The notes under the pieces: model-generated
What the model was told of the DNA's origin: nothing
What the model saw: the letters and a program-made list of their open reading frames with translations, nothing else
The model's database searches: none
Program-made: the position numbers and the translations under genes
Shown: piece by piece, positions 33,582 to 44,700 of the stretch
Numbering within the stretch: the stretch's first letter is position 1
Layout of the letters: each line of letters starts with the position of its first letter
Assembly (NCBI GenBank): GCA_029204225.1
Contig: CM055110.1
Span: 46,324,147 to 46,388,146, forward strand
DNA: 64,000 nucleotides
Direction: 5' to 3'
DNA from: Diphasiastrum complanatum
Taxonomy: Eukaryota > Streptophyta > Lycopodiopsida > Lycopodiales > Lycopodiaceae

Positions 33582-35420
33582 AGCACTCTATCAAATCACA
33601 AAAATCAGATTCAAACACCCCTATTGGACTCAACAAACACCAATGACTCTTTATTTTGAGAGTTGGAATGGATTTGAAAAGATTTGACTCCTAGATTTTT
33701 CTTTTCTCTTGACTAGTTCACTCAACTTTTGATATTCTTGAACAAAGGATGGGTTTTGTTTCAAATACTTGAAAATCAAACTCAATCACTTCTTTTGGAC
33801 TCACTCTTGACCCAAATAATCTCACTCTTAAGATTTTGATTGAATTTGATTTGATTCGACAACAAATTAAACCACTAACTTTCACAAAAAAAAAAAAAAT
33901 AAATGATCTACACTAGATCACATAAACTTGACATGTATACTTGATTCAAACATACAAAGATCAGATCCAATCACGCCTTTTGGAATCCTCTTGACCCAAA
34001 TAATCTCACTCTTGAGATTTGGAATGGACATGAAATGGTTTGATAACAATCTATGTCAATAATTTTTCACCAAGCTTAAAAATTAGACATCTAGAGATTC
34101 ACAAAGATCCCAACCATGTATGAACACTCAAATATGGACTCCTCCTTGTTCTATACTCCCAATGGGATCACAACTTGACCCTCACCCTCTCACAAAGAAA
34201 GTTGAATTAGAACTTATTTGAGTTTCATACATACAATGTCAAATTGTGCTCAAAAATTGAATTCATTCACCCCTATTGGACTCCACCAAGTACCAATGAC
34301 TCTACCTCTTTAGAGTTGGAATGAAATTCAAAAATGTGATACTTCTCTCTCACTAAGATATGTGCTTACAAAGAGCTAATGCCACTTAGCAAGATTTGAT
34401 CACAATGAAGGAGACAATTTTTCCACCAAAGTCAAGAAATGAGTTACTAGAACTTGCCCTCTACAAAGGAAGGAACTCTTAGGATTTTTGGATCAAACAC
34501 TACACATGTGACTTACACACCTCTATGACTCTCTTTCAAGCCAAACAAAACTCAACTCTTTGAGTAGGAGTGGAACAATGTGACTTAGATCTCAAAAATC
34601 ACTTCTAGAACTCTCCAACAATGCTTATCACTTGTATTGGTAGATTTTGCCTTTATGAGTGTTTGTGCTCTAGAAATTCACTTAAGATTTCACTTGGAGG
34701 ACTTATCCAAGGCTGACTTCTAGCACTTAGATGCTTCTAGTCTCAACCCTTTCACTCTTGAACACATCTAGAGTGAAGATACAATGGATTTCAATCTCTT
34801 CCCTTGCAAATCACTCCTTAATCTATGGTTTTTGGCAATCTTTCACTCTCAACTTTAATGCACACCCAAAGCATATGAAGATCAGCTTTAATGTACTGTA
34901 ATAAAGATTCAAATCATCTATATGATTGATCTATACCAAGAACAAATCAAAGGAATAGAAACAATGCATTACAAAGCTTGAAAAATGCACTAGATTGACT
35001 AGTTTTGGGTGTATGAGGCATTAAATGCACCAAAACTGAATTTTATTGCTCATAACAGGTTATGTACGGCCTCACACGTGTGGTAAGTACACATGAAGCC
35101 CACAAAAATATTTGGTACAAATATAATGATTCTATCTATCTATTCAAACTCGCTACCTCAAGATTAGCTAGTTTCCAAAAAACCTGCTAGTTTGGGTGTA
35201 TGAGTAAGATATAGCATCAAACTGAAAAATATAGCTCCAAAACTGGTACTGTACGTCCTCACACGTGTGAAGAGTAACCCTGCATCCCACAACCAAGTTT
35301 GATGCACAAATATCAAGGCTAACTAACTCTTCAAACTCGCCCACTCAAGATTAGTGAGTTTTCTCAAAAAACTTGCCAATCTGGGTGTTGTTTAGATCAA
35401 TGCTTTAATCTCTTGTACTT
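33582..35420 (-). other. Leader of the non-autonomous element
   Basis: 1.8 kb between PBS and ORF, AT-rich and without a long frame. Two further CACGTG sites lie near the PBS (35075-35080 and 35262-35267), each followed by GTAC-type sequence resembling the LTR palindrome. This suggests the leader contains old LTR-derived duplications. Confidence 0.5.
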
Positions 35421-35433
35421 GGCTCTGATACCA
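35421..35433 (-). other. Primer-binding site, tRNA-Met type
   Basis: GGCTCTGATACCA on the plus strand is TGGTATCAGAGCC on the element strand, immediately adjacent to the right LTR. Confidence 0.9.
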
Positions 35434-36298
35434 TGTGAAATTTCAGAGAAATAAAGACCAAGAATGGATCTAGATAAGATCCTCAAGAGGTGTTGGAAGC
35501 TAGATTACATGATCTACTAATCAACCAATGATTAGATCTAGAATTAGATCAATTCCCCATCAAAAATCTAGCAAGAACAACAAGCAAATGATTAAACTTG
35601 AGACCTACTGCCTTCACACGTGTGAAGAACAGTACCTGTACGGAATTACAGCAGAGAGTGAAGTACACAAGTGTTAGAAAGCAATAGAACCATAAAATCA
35701 CAACACAAATATGAGAATACTCAAGATATGCCTCCAAAACCAAGATCTTGCCTCATTGATCTCTCAAAGTGGATCCATCATGGATTAAATACAAAAATCA
35801 TCATACTCTCTCTCTAAGACACTTCCAGCACGTGTGAGACAGGTCATAGTGCTTATCCATATCCACTTTGGCTAAGATTCCATTAATTTGCCACATCATC
35901 ATTGGTGGCTAGTGTTGACCTTCTAGATTCCTACAAATTAGGAGATAGGTCCTACAATCTAGGAGATTTGACTTTTGACATGTATGAAATCTATATACAA
36001 TGGATCTGAACTTTCTATATGATATTTCACACGTGGGAGACCACTCCTACCCATGTGATATAGCATTTTCTACCACTAGAATGGTGCCAAGTGTCATAAT
36101 ACTACTAAACTAGTTTTTGGCCAATTTAGCCACTAGTTTCCAATTTAAATGATATGTACAACATTTATGATCTATCTAAATGACTTAGGCATAGATTTCA
36201 CACGTGGGAACAGGCTCCACACATGTCTAATGATGATAGGTACAAGTCATTATGGTATTTACAAGATTTAACCAAGTTAGCTTTTGCCAATTTTAACA
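35434..36298 (-). repeat. Right LTR (5' LTR in element orientation)
   Basis: 865 bp, offset exactly 4850 from the left LTR with no mismatch found by eye. It is followed by the CTTCA duplication. Confidence 0.95.
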
Positions 36299-36303
36299 CT
36301 TCA

Positions 36304-36856
36304 AGATCTGCAAGGGGTAGAGATGGCTATGAGAGTGAAAGTCCCATGTAACATTTTTTTGTATGTATTGGTATTAGTGCAATAAGCATAAATATCTGGA
36401 CATTTTGCGAAAGACTACCGTTTAATTTTGTAAAATGCATGAAATCAAGAGTATGTAGTTTATTGTGTCGAAATGCATGTTTTTGAAAACAGGGCAAATT
36501 TTAATATGTTTCAATTTTTTGTTATTTTATTTTAAATTTCATTATGAAAAGTGACTTGCAAAACATGTCATTTTTAGAGTTCAAAAATCTTGAAAATGTT
36601 CAAAATCACCCTTTTTTTGGTCATTTTTCAAACATGTTTTATGCGTGCGCAAGGTGTTTTTGAAAAGGACCCTAATTTAAGACACTTTTTGAGGGAATTT
36701 AGGAGAATATTCCAAAAGTTTCTCTTTTGGTCGCAAAGTTTCTCATTCGACTCGCAATGGTGTTAAGCATTGTAAATAAAAACTGTAGCTTGGAAACTTC
36801 TTAAATTTAATGAGCCTCAACAATAATTCAGCCAATTTCAACCAACTATCCACCCA
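36304..36856. other. Spacer, no gene recognised
   Basis: AT-rich sequence with T runs; nothing recognisable on either strand. Confidence 0.45.
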
Positions 36857-37105
36857 ATGCCCATCATGCTGCTTTACCCTCTTATCTATCCAATCCCCTT
36901 TTGTGTGTACTCGGTGCCTTATAGTGATGGATTTTTAGTATATGCATTTAGGAACGAAGATGATGAAACGAACAGTAGAAGGTGGTCACCAGAAGTAGAA
37001 ACTGAAAACTTACCAACAGAGTCTCAAGTGCCAGTATCTTTTGGAGGTTCTCAAAGTTTCAGGAGAAAACGTGTACTTGCATATGTTACTTCCAAGAAAG
37101 CTTAG
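36857..37105 (+). CDS. Short unrecognised open frame
   Basis: An 82-codon frame whose last 50 residues are hydrophilic (NEDDETNSRRWSPEVETENL, then FRRKRVLAYVTSKKA). Some 90 bp further on, another stretch (about 37150-37250) reads as CCKKFCIRQITYKECEDLQL in one frame, a Cys-rich pattern that could be an old transposase relic. No family can be named and it may be non-coding. Confidence 0.2.
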   Translation: MPIMLLYPLIYPIPFCVYSVPYSDGFLVYAFRNEDDETNSRRWSPEVETENLPTESQVPVSFGGSQSFRRKRVLAYVTSKKA

Positions 37106-37824
37106 TATATTTTGACATCACAAAATATACATGAAACTCTTATGCAACCATGTTGTAAAAAATTCTGCATTCGACAGATCACCTACAAAGAATGCGAAGA
37201 CTTGCAACTAGGTGTGTGGAGAAAGCGGAGGGCTGACAAACATAACCACTTGTTGTAGATGTTCTCATGTTTTCATTATGCTTCAGACCTACAGTTGCAG
37301 GTAAAGTTGTGTGCTTAAAAACATATCAAGATTTGCTAGGACTTTTCCATGGAATATTATGGCAAGTAATTGCGGAAGCACGTTACAATATCGTGTGAAA
37401 ATTTGATGGAAATACAGGCACTTTTAAACAACGTGAACATTCATCACAGAGATTAGTTGTGATGTGTGAGATTTTAGAAAAGCATGTGTTGGAGGGTTTG
37501 CGGATCCCAAGGCAACCCCTAGTCAATAAGTGAGAGGGATTTGGCACCTTGCGTGTGTACGTCCAACTCGATGATCACATAGATATTGGATAATTAGAAA
37601 GTAAATAAAAGGACTTTAGGCCTTTTTGCGAGACTTTTAATGTCGTAGGGCCTAAATGTCAAGTTAGTGAATAAAGTTGGGTCTCCCACCAAAATTGGTT
37701 CAAATTCATTTTTAAATTGGTTCACTCCAATTAGTGAATGAGTTCCCACTCTATTTTAAATATGAATAGTTAGGGAGGTAGAAATGGGCCAATAGGATTT
37801 CGAGGCCAAGGCCCTTCTCTTTAC

Positions 37825-37832
37825 TATAAATA
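37825..37832 (+). promoter_or_regulatory. Possible TATA box upstream of the NSUN5 gene
   Basis: TATAAATA in a GC-poor context, 737 bp before the NSUN5-like start codon. It could be the host promoter or the promoter of an unrecognised LTR, since the surrounding 37450-37980 has an LTR-like look but no paired copy in the window. Confidence 0.3.
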
Positions 37833-38206
37833 AGGACAAACTCGAGGTGCTCCTCATGTTCAAATCTTCATTTCAATACAAGCAAATTTGTTCTCTTATG
37901 GAATGGACTTGTGAATGTCCTTGCTCTCTAACTCTATTCCTCCATCTCTCATGCTTTTGTTGTATTTGCTAATTGTTGGATCTGAATGTTATTGGAATTG
38001 CTATTTCTTATGCTTTTTGAGAGAGAAAGGGAGAGAGAGAAGGAGTAAGCTATTATCATTATGGATCTTAGGGTTAATGGATATATTTCTCCAGACCTTT
38101 TCTGAATCATGTATGGTTTATGGTGAAGTCTTTTCATAAAATAATTTAATAGAGCCATCCTAGTAGTTCTGAGCTCTAGATCACATCTTTCTTCTCTAGG
38201 TGGGGA

Positions 38207-38500
38207 TTGCGACGAGATCCAAAGTATGATGGTGAGGAGGAGGACGACGATGAGCACATCATTCAAAGCCAGGTTGCGGTTAGAGTTATTCAAGCTATCA
38301 TAAGGAAACACACTTCTCATCCTCCAAGACCACATCAAAGGTTCCCATATCTATCTCCTCTTGCTGCTCATATCACCTCTTTTGTTGAGCAATATCAACA
38401 TGACATGATGATAGGAATATATGATTTTGACATTATTGTAGTCGGATACATTAATATTTGTACAAATCATCTCATTCACACTTCCGTTCACTTTTGGTAG
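38207..38500 (+). other. Open frame of uncertain coding status
   Basis: A 97-codon frame beginning MRRDPKYDGEEEDDDEHIIQ follows a good splice-acceptor-like TTTCTTCTCTAG at about 38189-38200. Its N-terminal 60 residues are well mixed and charged. No family recognised. It could be an exon of a separate gene, 5' untranslated sequence of the NSUN5 transcript, or chance. Confidence 0.25.
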
Positions 38501-38568
38501 TGTCTCCATACGTATGTTCTTTTCGTTATTGTTCATCACTTTCATCTTTTGAACTGTGTACTTTGAAG

Positions 38569-38782
38569 ATGGAGCGCCAATCTGCTTCTCAACATAAAGA
38601 TGGAGCTCGCGCTCGCTCTCCCCCGCTTCATCTCATTCGCCGCCAGGTAGCACGTATTCTGCGGATTCTGCTCAAGGGTGACGCTCAGCGCCGTGCCCAG
38701 GGTACCATTCGCTCTTTGGTATACAAGCCATCCGTGGTGGCAAAGAGGGCAACCCTTGCCCTAACATGTGGGACGCTCAAGT
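38569..38782 (+). CDS. NSUN5: NSUN5-like exon 1
   Basis: Starts at the only in-frame ATG after the upstream stop region ([12 protein letters not shown]), encodes residues 1-71 and ends phase 1 at AAGT|GTAAGA. An Arg-rich N-terminus and the [19 protein letters not shown] segment are present. Confidence 0.85.
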
Positions 38783-41700
38783 GTAAGACAGCCACTAAGC
38801 TGCCCTTTTTTTTTCTTCCTTATTTCGTCTTGCATCATCATCAAAGCCAAATTCTGAACAACATAACCGCAGTCACGATAGTCTAAGTGGTTCTTTCATT
38901 TTTGTAAAGATGAGCAGTTTCCTCATTTGAGCTCTGATCCGTTTTTCAAACTTAACTATTGTGGTGAGTAAGTTTTTAGTGTAGCTTTCCTTGTTGCTTG
39001 GTTGTAATTCCAGCGTGCGCTCTCTTATGGACGGACCACTTTTGTTTTTGAGCAGATCTTCAAGTTTTGAAGGAGGTGCTTGCATCCACTGATTTAATAA
39101 CCAATAAGCGCAAGGTGTGAACTCATTGCTGTGTTTCTATAATGACTAGGTGTATTCGTGAGCTGTATCATTGTTTGTTATTCAATTTGAGATGGTGAAA
39201 GTAGTCATCAATCTTAAGAAAGTGAAGGCACACATCGAAGTGCATTAGATTAAGACTCAAAATATGTGGAAATATGGAAGCGTTGCTTGTCTTGGACCAA
39301 ATCTAGAGCTTGGTTGTATACTCAGCTGGTAGATAGGCTGCCATAATACGCTCAATAAGGTCACTCTTTATAATTGTGAACGACATTGTATTGCACACAA
39401 TAAAAAAGCCTTTACTGTATCGTGGATGCTTGTTCTTTTGTTACAATTTCTGAATTATATATTGTTGAAGGTATTACCCACCCAATTACTTTTTAACAAC
39501 TTTGAGCTCACATTATCGTTTACAAATGTCTTCAATATACTTCTTTATATGGCTATTGACAAAGGAAATGAACAATATGTAACCTATATTTCTCCGTAAT
39601 ACTTGTTCAGTGACAATTCATCTCAATAAACAATAAAGTAACAATACTGTAGTACATTTGTACCGTGCTTGTCCTCCAAGTCTGGCTTACCTTTCTATGT
39701 CATCTATGCCTTGCTCTAAGTTATCAATGGCTTGTGATAAGAGAGTGATAATAATGAAGTCAACTAGCAACAATTCCTTTTATATAACTTAACCTCCAAC
39801 TATGTTTCAAAGGCTTTTGTGCCAAACACATGTTGAATGTTTGTTGTTTATGTTTATGTAACGTGCTTTTGGCACTTTGTGCTAGCATTTCCGTCTCGCC
39901 TCATATTCTGCCTGCTTGATGGGCTTTGACCTCTCCTCCATGTCTTGTTCCTTAGCAACTTCTTATTAATGTTTCCATCATAGTTGCATTTCGTTTTGGA
40001 ATGCTTCCGGATTTTAGGGTCGTTCCGAGTCAGAATGATCTTGCTTAAGTATATATATTTTTAACAATTTTTTAAAGTTACAATCAATAGATGTTGAACT
40101 TGTCTGTGGAGGGTAGCCTTGCCATTGATTCAAATTCTTGTAAGAAAAATGTTGGAAAATGAAAAGATTGATAGAAACTACATTGCTAGAAAAAAACAAG
40201 GTCCTAGAGAATTGAGCAGAGAGAATCAAATATCCAACTGCTTTCTAAAAATTGCTTAGTTTTCAGTAGGAGCCAATATAAAGAGCACTTGGAAGAGGCA
40301 CAATGCCACATGCTAGATATTTTGTGAACGATGGTTTCAAAACGTTGGGGAAGAGACAACATATAATGAAGGTAGAAGAATGCTAGTTTTATTCAAACTA
40401 TCAGTCTCCTTTGATACGTAGATAAGACGATACGAAGTTTTTCTTTTTAGAAAAAATCAATTTTTTTTGAAGGTGGTTTTGTGTTCCGAAACCGTATGTT
40501 GCGGAACGATGGTTCTGAAATGTGGTTCCGGTGCAACTAAGGTTTCCATGAATCGCAATTTGGTAAAGAATCGGACAAGTTTGTTTCGAACCGAAAAGAA
40601 TTGAACCTTCCAAATTTTTTTTACCTCCGTTGGGTCATGATCTAGACAAGGCCAGATTTTGCCCTATTTTTTGTGCTAGTTTGCAAAGGAGGGGAGAGGA
40701 AAGGTGTTGCACTACCATCTTCAGGAGCTCTCCAAACACAGATGGCCGGTAATGATCCACCCAACCGTAGGTGCCCCCCTCTTGAGTCTCTCTGGTTGCT
40801 ATTCTGGGCCTGGGACACCTGGCTGCCATGCAGGGTGATCAGTCCTCATGGTTCCAAGGTTCACAACGTGACCCAATGTCCAATACATAATGATATATAG
40901 ACTTACAGTCATGTGAGTTTCTGCTAGAGAACGTTATAATCTGGGTCCGTCAGTCGTATTTTCACATCTATTCTGTTAGTAAGATTTTAAAGAGGAGAAA
41001 GAATCACGTAAGTGTCCACTTCAGAAGTAATTGATTGCTTGAAAACTTTTTGTTTTGTGCAGAGCTCCACTGCTCTATTTGCTTATTGATCTCAATTTGT
41101 TTCTTAGATAAGAGTTTCTTCACAGTGATTCTACATTATGCCCAAGTAGTTGGCCTTTTAAATCTTTATATGTGTTTAGCATTTTTTGTTATTAGTCTCT
41201 ACGCATCCACCAATTGATGCTAGCCTGTGGGTTATGACTGCATAAGGGCGTTACAGTTTCTTATTGCAACTATGTATTGTGAGGTTTATGACAGAAAGCA
41301 AACTTGCTGCAAAACATATTTGCCTTGTTTTTATGTCTTCAATTGGCTCATGTTTTATATACAGTCAACAACTTCTCCAAATTCATAATGTTTTTTGTAA
41401 TTTTATGTGGCATCTGTATGCATCAGGTGCAAGCTGAGCTGGTTTACGTGCTTACATATGATGTTCTCTTCGGGCAGGTATTAGCATGACTCGTCTTCTT
41501 TATCATATGATATACTGATATGCTTGCAAAGTCGTCAGTGTTACTACCATTTACTGTTTCTTTGCAGCTCTGTCTGCTATATGTGTAATGTGACAAAGTT
41601 TTTCAGTTTGACATACCTAGTTTATGTGAAGTGCCATGATGGTAGGAGGTTTTGCCTATCGGGGATGCTGAGAAACTAGTTCTATCACGCAAACATGCTC

Positions 41701-44700
41701 TGCGTGCAGCACTTGCTCGCCTTTTAGTAAAGAAAAATGTGGCCAGTGCAGACAAGCTGTTACCTTCAGAGGTAGAAGTTTCGGGTAAGCCATGTCTGAC
41801 ACTTGTGAAAATGGTTAGCCTCCAAACTGCATGATCAAAGGGGCCAATGAGCTATTGAGATAAAACTGTCTTTGGGCTGTCTTTTAATTTTGAGAGTGGA
41901 CTCATCTGAGTCCCTTTTATCTATTCATAAGCAAGTAAGATTAAGATTATCATATTATCACATTGAAGGACTGGCTTTGTTTATATAAGAAGTGTGTAAG
42001 CCCTTTTGGCATTCTGTTTTTCACTTCCAAGTTTTTCTTGTGAATTTAAAGGACTCTTTTAATTTTGTCCACATAGACCTTCTATCTTTTGACCATGCAA
42101 TTTAAGTTCCAGATATTGAGGATCTTTGATTGTTTTATGCCTATTCTTTGGGAATGAGCTTTTGATCTTGTCCTTTGTTTAGGTTTTTAAAAGCTTTTTG
42201 GGTTTTGTACATATACCATTTCTAATGTATGCAAAATAACTTTTGCAAAGATCCGTCTTATGACATCAAATACTCAAATGACATCTTGCATATTTTTTTG
42301 CCTTTACAGATTATGCTGCACCCCGTTATGTGCGTGTGAATACTTTGAAAATAGGGGTGAATGATGCATTCGAAGTGCTTTCACAGTTTACAGATGTAAG
42401 TGTTACATCATGCACATCATCTTTATCACGGCGAACCGCCATGCAATAATGGAGTTTAATTTGCAAATGTTTGATAAAATTTCTGAGCATGAGAGGTTTG
42501 CTTTTGTGATGTATATCTTTGACTCTTTTGCAACGCATAAACTTTGTAACTGCCTGACATTTCTGTTGTCGGCTGATGGCTTGTGCATGGTTTGGTTTTT
42601 TGCTGCTGAACATCACTTCTAACTTGTGGTCATGAGCTTTATGTCTTGTGGGCGTTTTGGCTGAGGATGGATTCATGATGATGTCAATTAGTATGCTACT
42701 TCCAACTGAGCTGAATCTATGTGGAAGCTAAGCTAAACTGTTGTTAGTTGCTCTAAGAAGTAGCCTCTCATGTCTTGACGGTGTAGACTGGAGTGCATAT
42801 GCTGCAGCTCTTCTGGGCTGTTCTATTTTGGCAGGGCATTGAATGAGATGTACATACAACGTGCCCTCGGCTTGATGTAATTAGGGCAGCTGGTCCTCGC
42901 CCTATTTTAGCCGTCCAATGATTGATTCAATCTAATAATGTCTCAATAAATTTCAATATTAAGTATTGAGTGAAAAATTCTCAACTATAGTACTATGAAG
43001 TCCAAGTGACTAATAAACTGCATACCCATGGTTCATATAACTCTCCATCGCATCTATGCTGTGACTCTCCTAGCCATCTATATTCTTAAGGGAGATATCG
43101 AAGCTGCAAAATGAAGATAATAATGCCATCAAAATGAAGATTTTGAAGCTGCAAAAAGAAAGATGTGGATACTGCAAAAATGACGAGAGATGCCACAAAA
43201 CTGGAGTCCAACAGCCTTATTTCTCAGCAAGTCCAATGCCTCATTCTTCAGCAATTTTCTTCATTTTCGGCACCTCATGTTGAATGATTGGTTGCAAGGA
43301 TTGTTCAATTCCAGTGTCTCATATTTCAGCCATCAAAAATCCATTTTCCAGTCACTATTAGTTGGCTGACACTATGTCTCGTGCCGCTCTGCTACAACAT
43401 AATTATGCTGATACTCAGACGATTTGGGCAGCAGCTTTTAGATCCTCCAATTGTGCAGTTACAAAACAATAAGCTACTATTACTTCTAGTTCACCCTATT
43501 CTACTGCTGCTATTGTTTCCATTGACACCAGGCAGATGTCTTCATCATGGTCCACATTTTTTATCTGTATAGTCTACAAGAGGTAAGTGAAATCCATGAA
43601 AAATGCTATGCTTTAAGTGCAAAGTCCGCGATGATCGATCATTGAGTTTGAGAGTGTAGACAGCCATTGAATGCCATAGTTGCTATTTATTTGTGCGATG
43701 CTGACGATGCAGATGATTATGAGTTGTGTTTTCAGATCATGGAGGAAATTGCAGGCTTGCGAGCTGCAAAATCATTAGATCATGACACCATAGAGTGCCT
43801 GGCCTAGCTAGCTTATGCCACGTGGGCTAGCAAAGGGGGACCGTGCCACATTAGACTTTGTGTGTGCTTATCATTGCTTTGGTGGATACAAGCAACACTC
43901 ACTTTTTCATAGCTAGCCAAATGATGCCTCGGTGCTCACCCATGTGCTACTTTACTTAATGCCCTCATACATTTTGTGTAGGGGTTGCTTATGCACACAT
44001 TATATAGTAGTTAGATGTTACTCTATCGAGTATCGGATCAAGGACCAGGCTGACCTAAATTTGATACCCATTCAAAGGTACAATCTTATACTGGGAGCAT
44101 ATTTGTGATTCTTAGGGAGATCACCAACTTGTTACATGTAAGCAATTTATGAGAAGCTTACCAAGGGCTTACCGTGCAACTTTGATATGCATTCATGAAG
44201 TATCGGTGATACTTAGCATTTCTTAGGACGTTATTGATTTAATTTACTTGTTGACAAGAAGGATGGAAGTAAGAGCCTTTGTAGTGACTGGCAAACTTTG
44301 ACCAAGCCGTTTGTTGGTAATTGGCTTGTGTGTGTTAATTGAGAAAAGCTACCATCTTCTTTGAAATTGACCTCATATTTGGGTATCGTCAGTTACAAAT
44401 ACATCTAGGACAAAGGTCCAAAATTGCCTCTTGCACTTCATCAGGTCAGTATGACTTTCTTGTTATTTGGAGTAATTAATAGTCACCCGCTTTTCAGAAT
44501 GTTATGAATAATATTCTATAGCTTTCGCTTAGAAAACATTCCTATCTACTTTGATGGCATACTTCTATTAAGTGCCACACTCATTGCTTCTCTTTTGCAT
44601 CTTAAATCCAAAAATCGTCAAACAACCAGTTTTTTGCCAAAATGTCGAAGTGGTCTTTTGCTATCCAACAAATTGAATTTCTAGGGTTCATTGGTTTTAA

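Larger units (their letters stand above)
30584..36298 (-). mobile_element. Very young non-autonomous copia-type LTR element
   Basis: The element is 5715 bp, flanked by CTTCA at 30579-30583 and 36299-36303, with 865-bp LTRs in which I found no difference. The PBS (35421-35433 on the minus strand) abuts the right LTR and a GAGGAGGAG purine tract (31457-31449) abuts the left one, so the element reads right to left. Its minus-strand terminus TGTTAAAA, purine tract and PBS match the autonomous copia element at 17407-23565. It has no protease, integrase or RT active site. One 612-671-codon frame contains a zinc knuckle and degenerate polyprotein-derived blocks. It was probably mobilised in trans by a related copia element. 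Confidence 0.9.

Noticed and set aside
37450-37980. Solo LTR upstream of the NSUN5-like gene
   Set aside because: A TATA-like box and LTR-like style are present, but no TG...CA ends with flanking 5-bp duplication and no paired copy could be shown.
38458-38568. NSUN5-like start upstream of 38569
   Set aside because: The frame is open upstream but has no ATG and no family similarity.
43288-43572. 94-codon plus frame in intron 5
   Set aside because: Leu-rich low-complexity frame without motif; probably chance.
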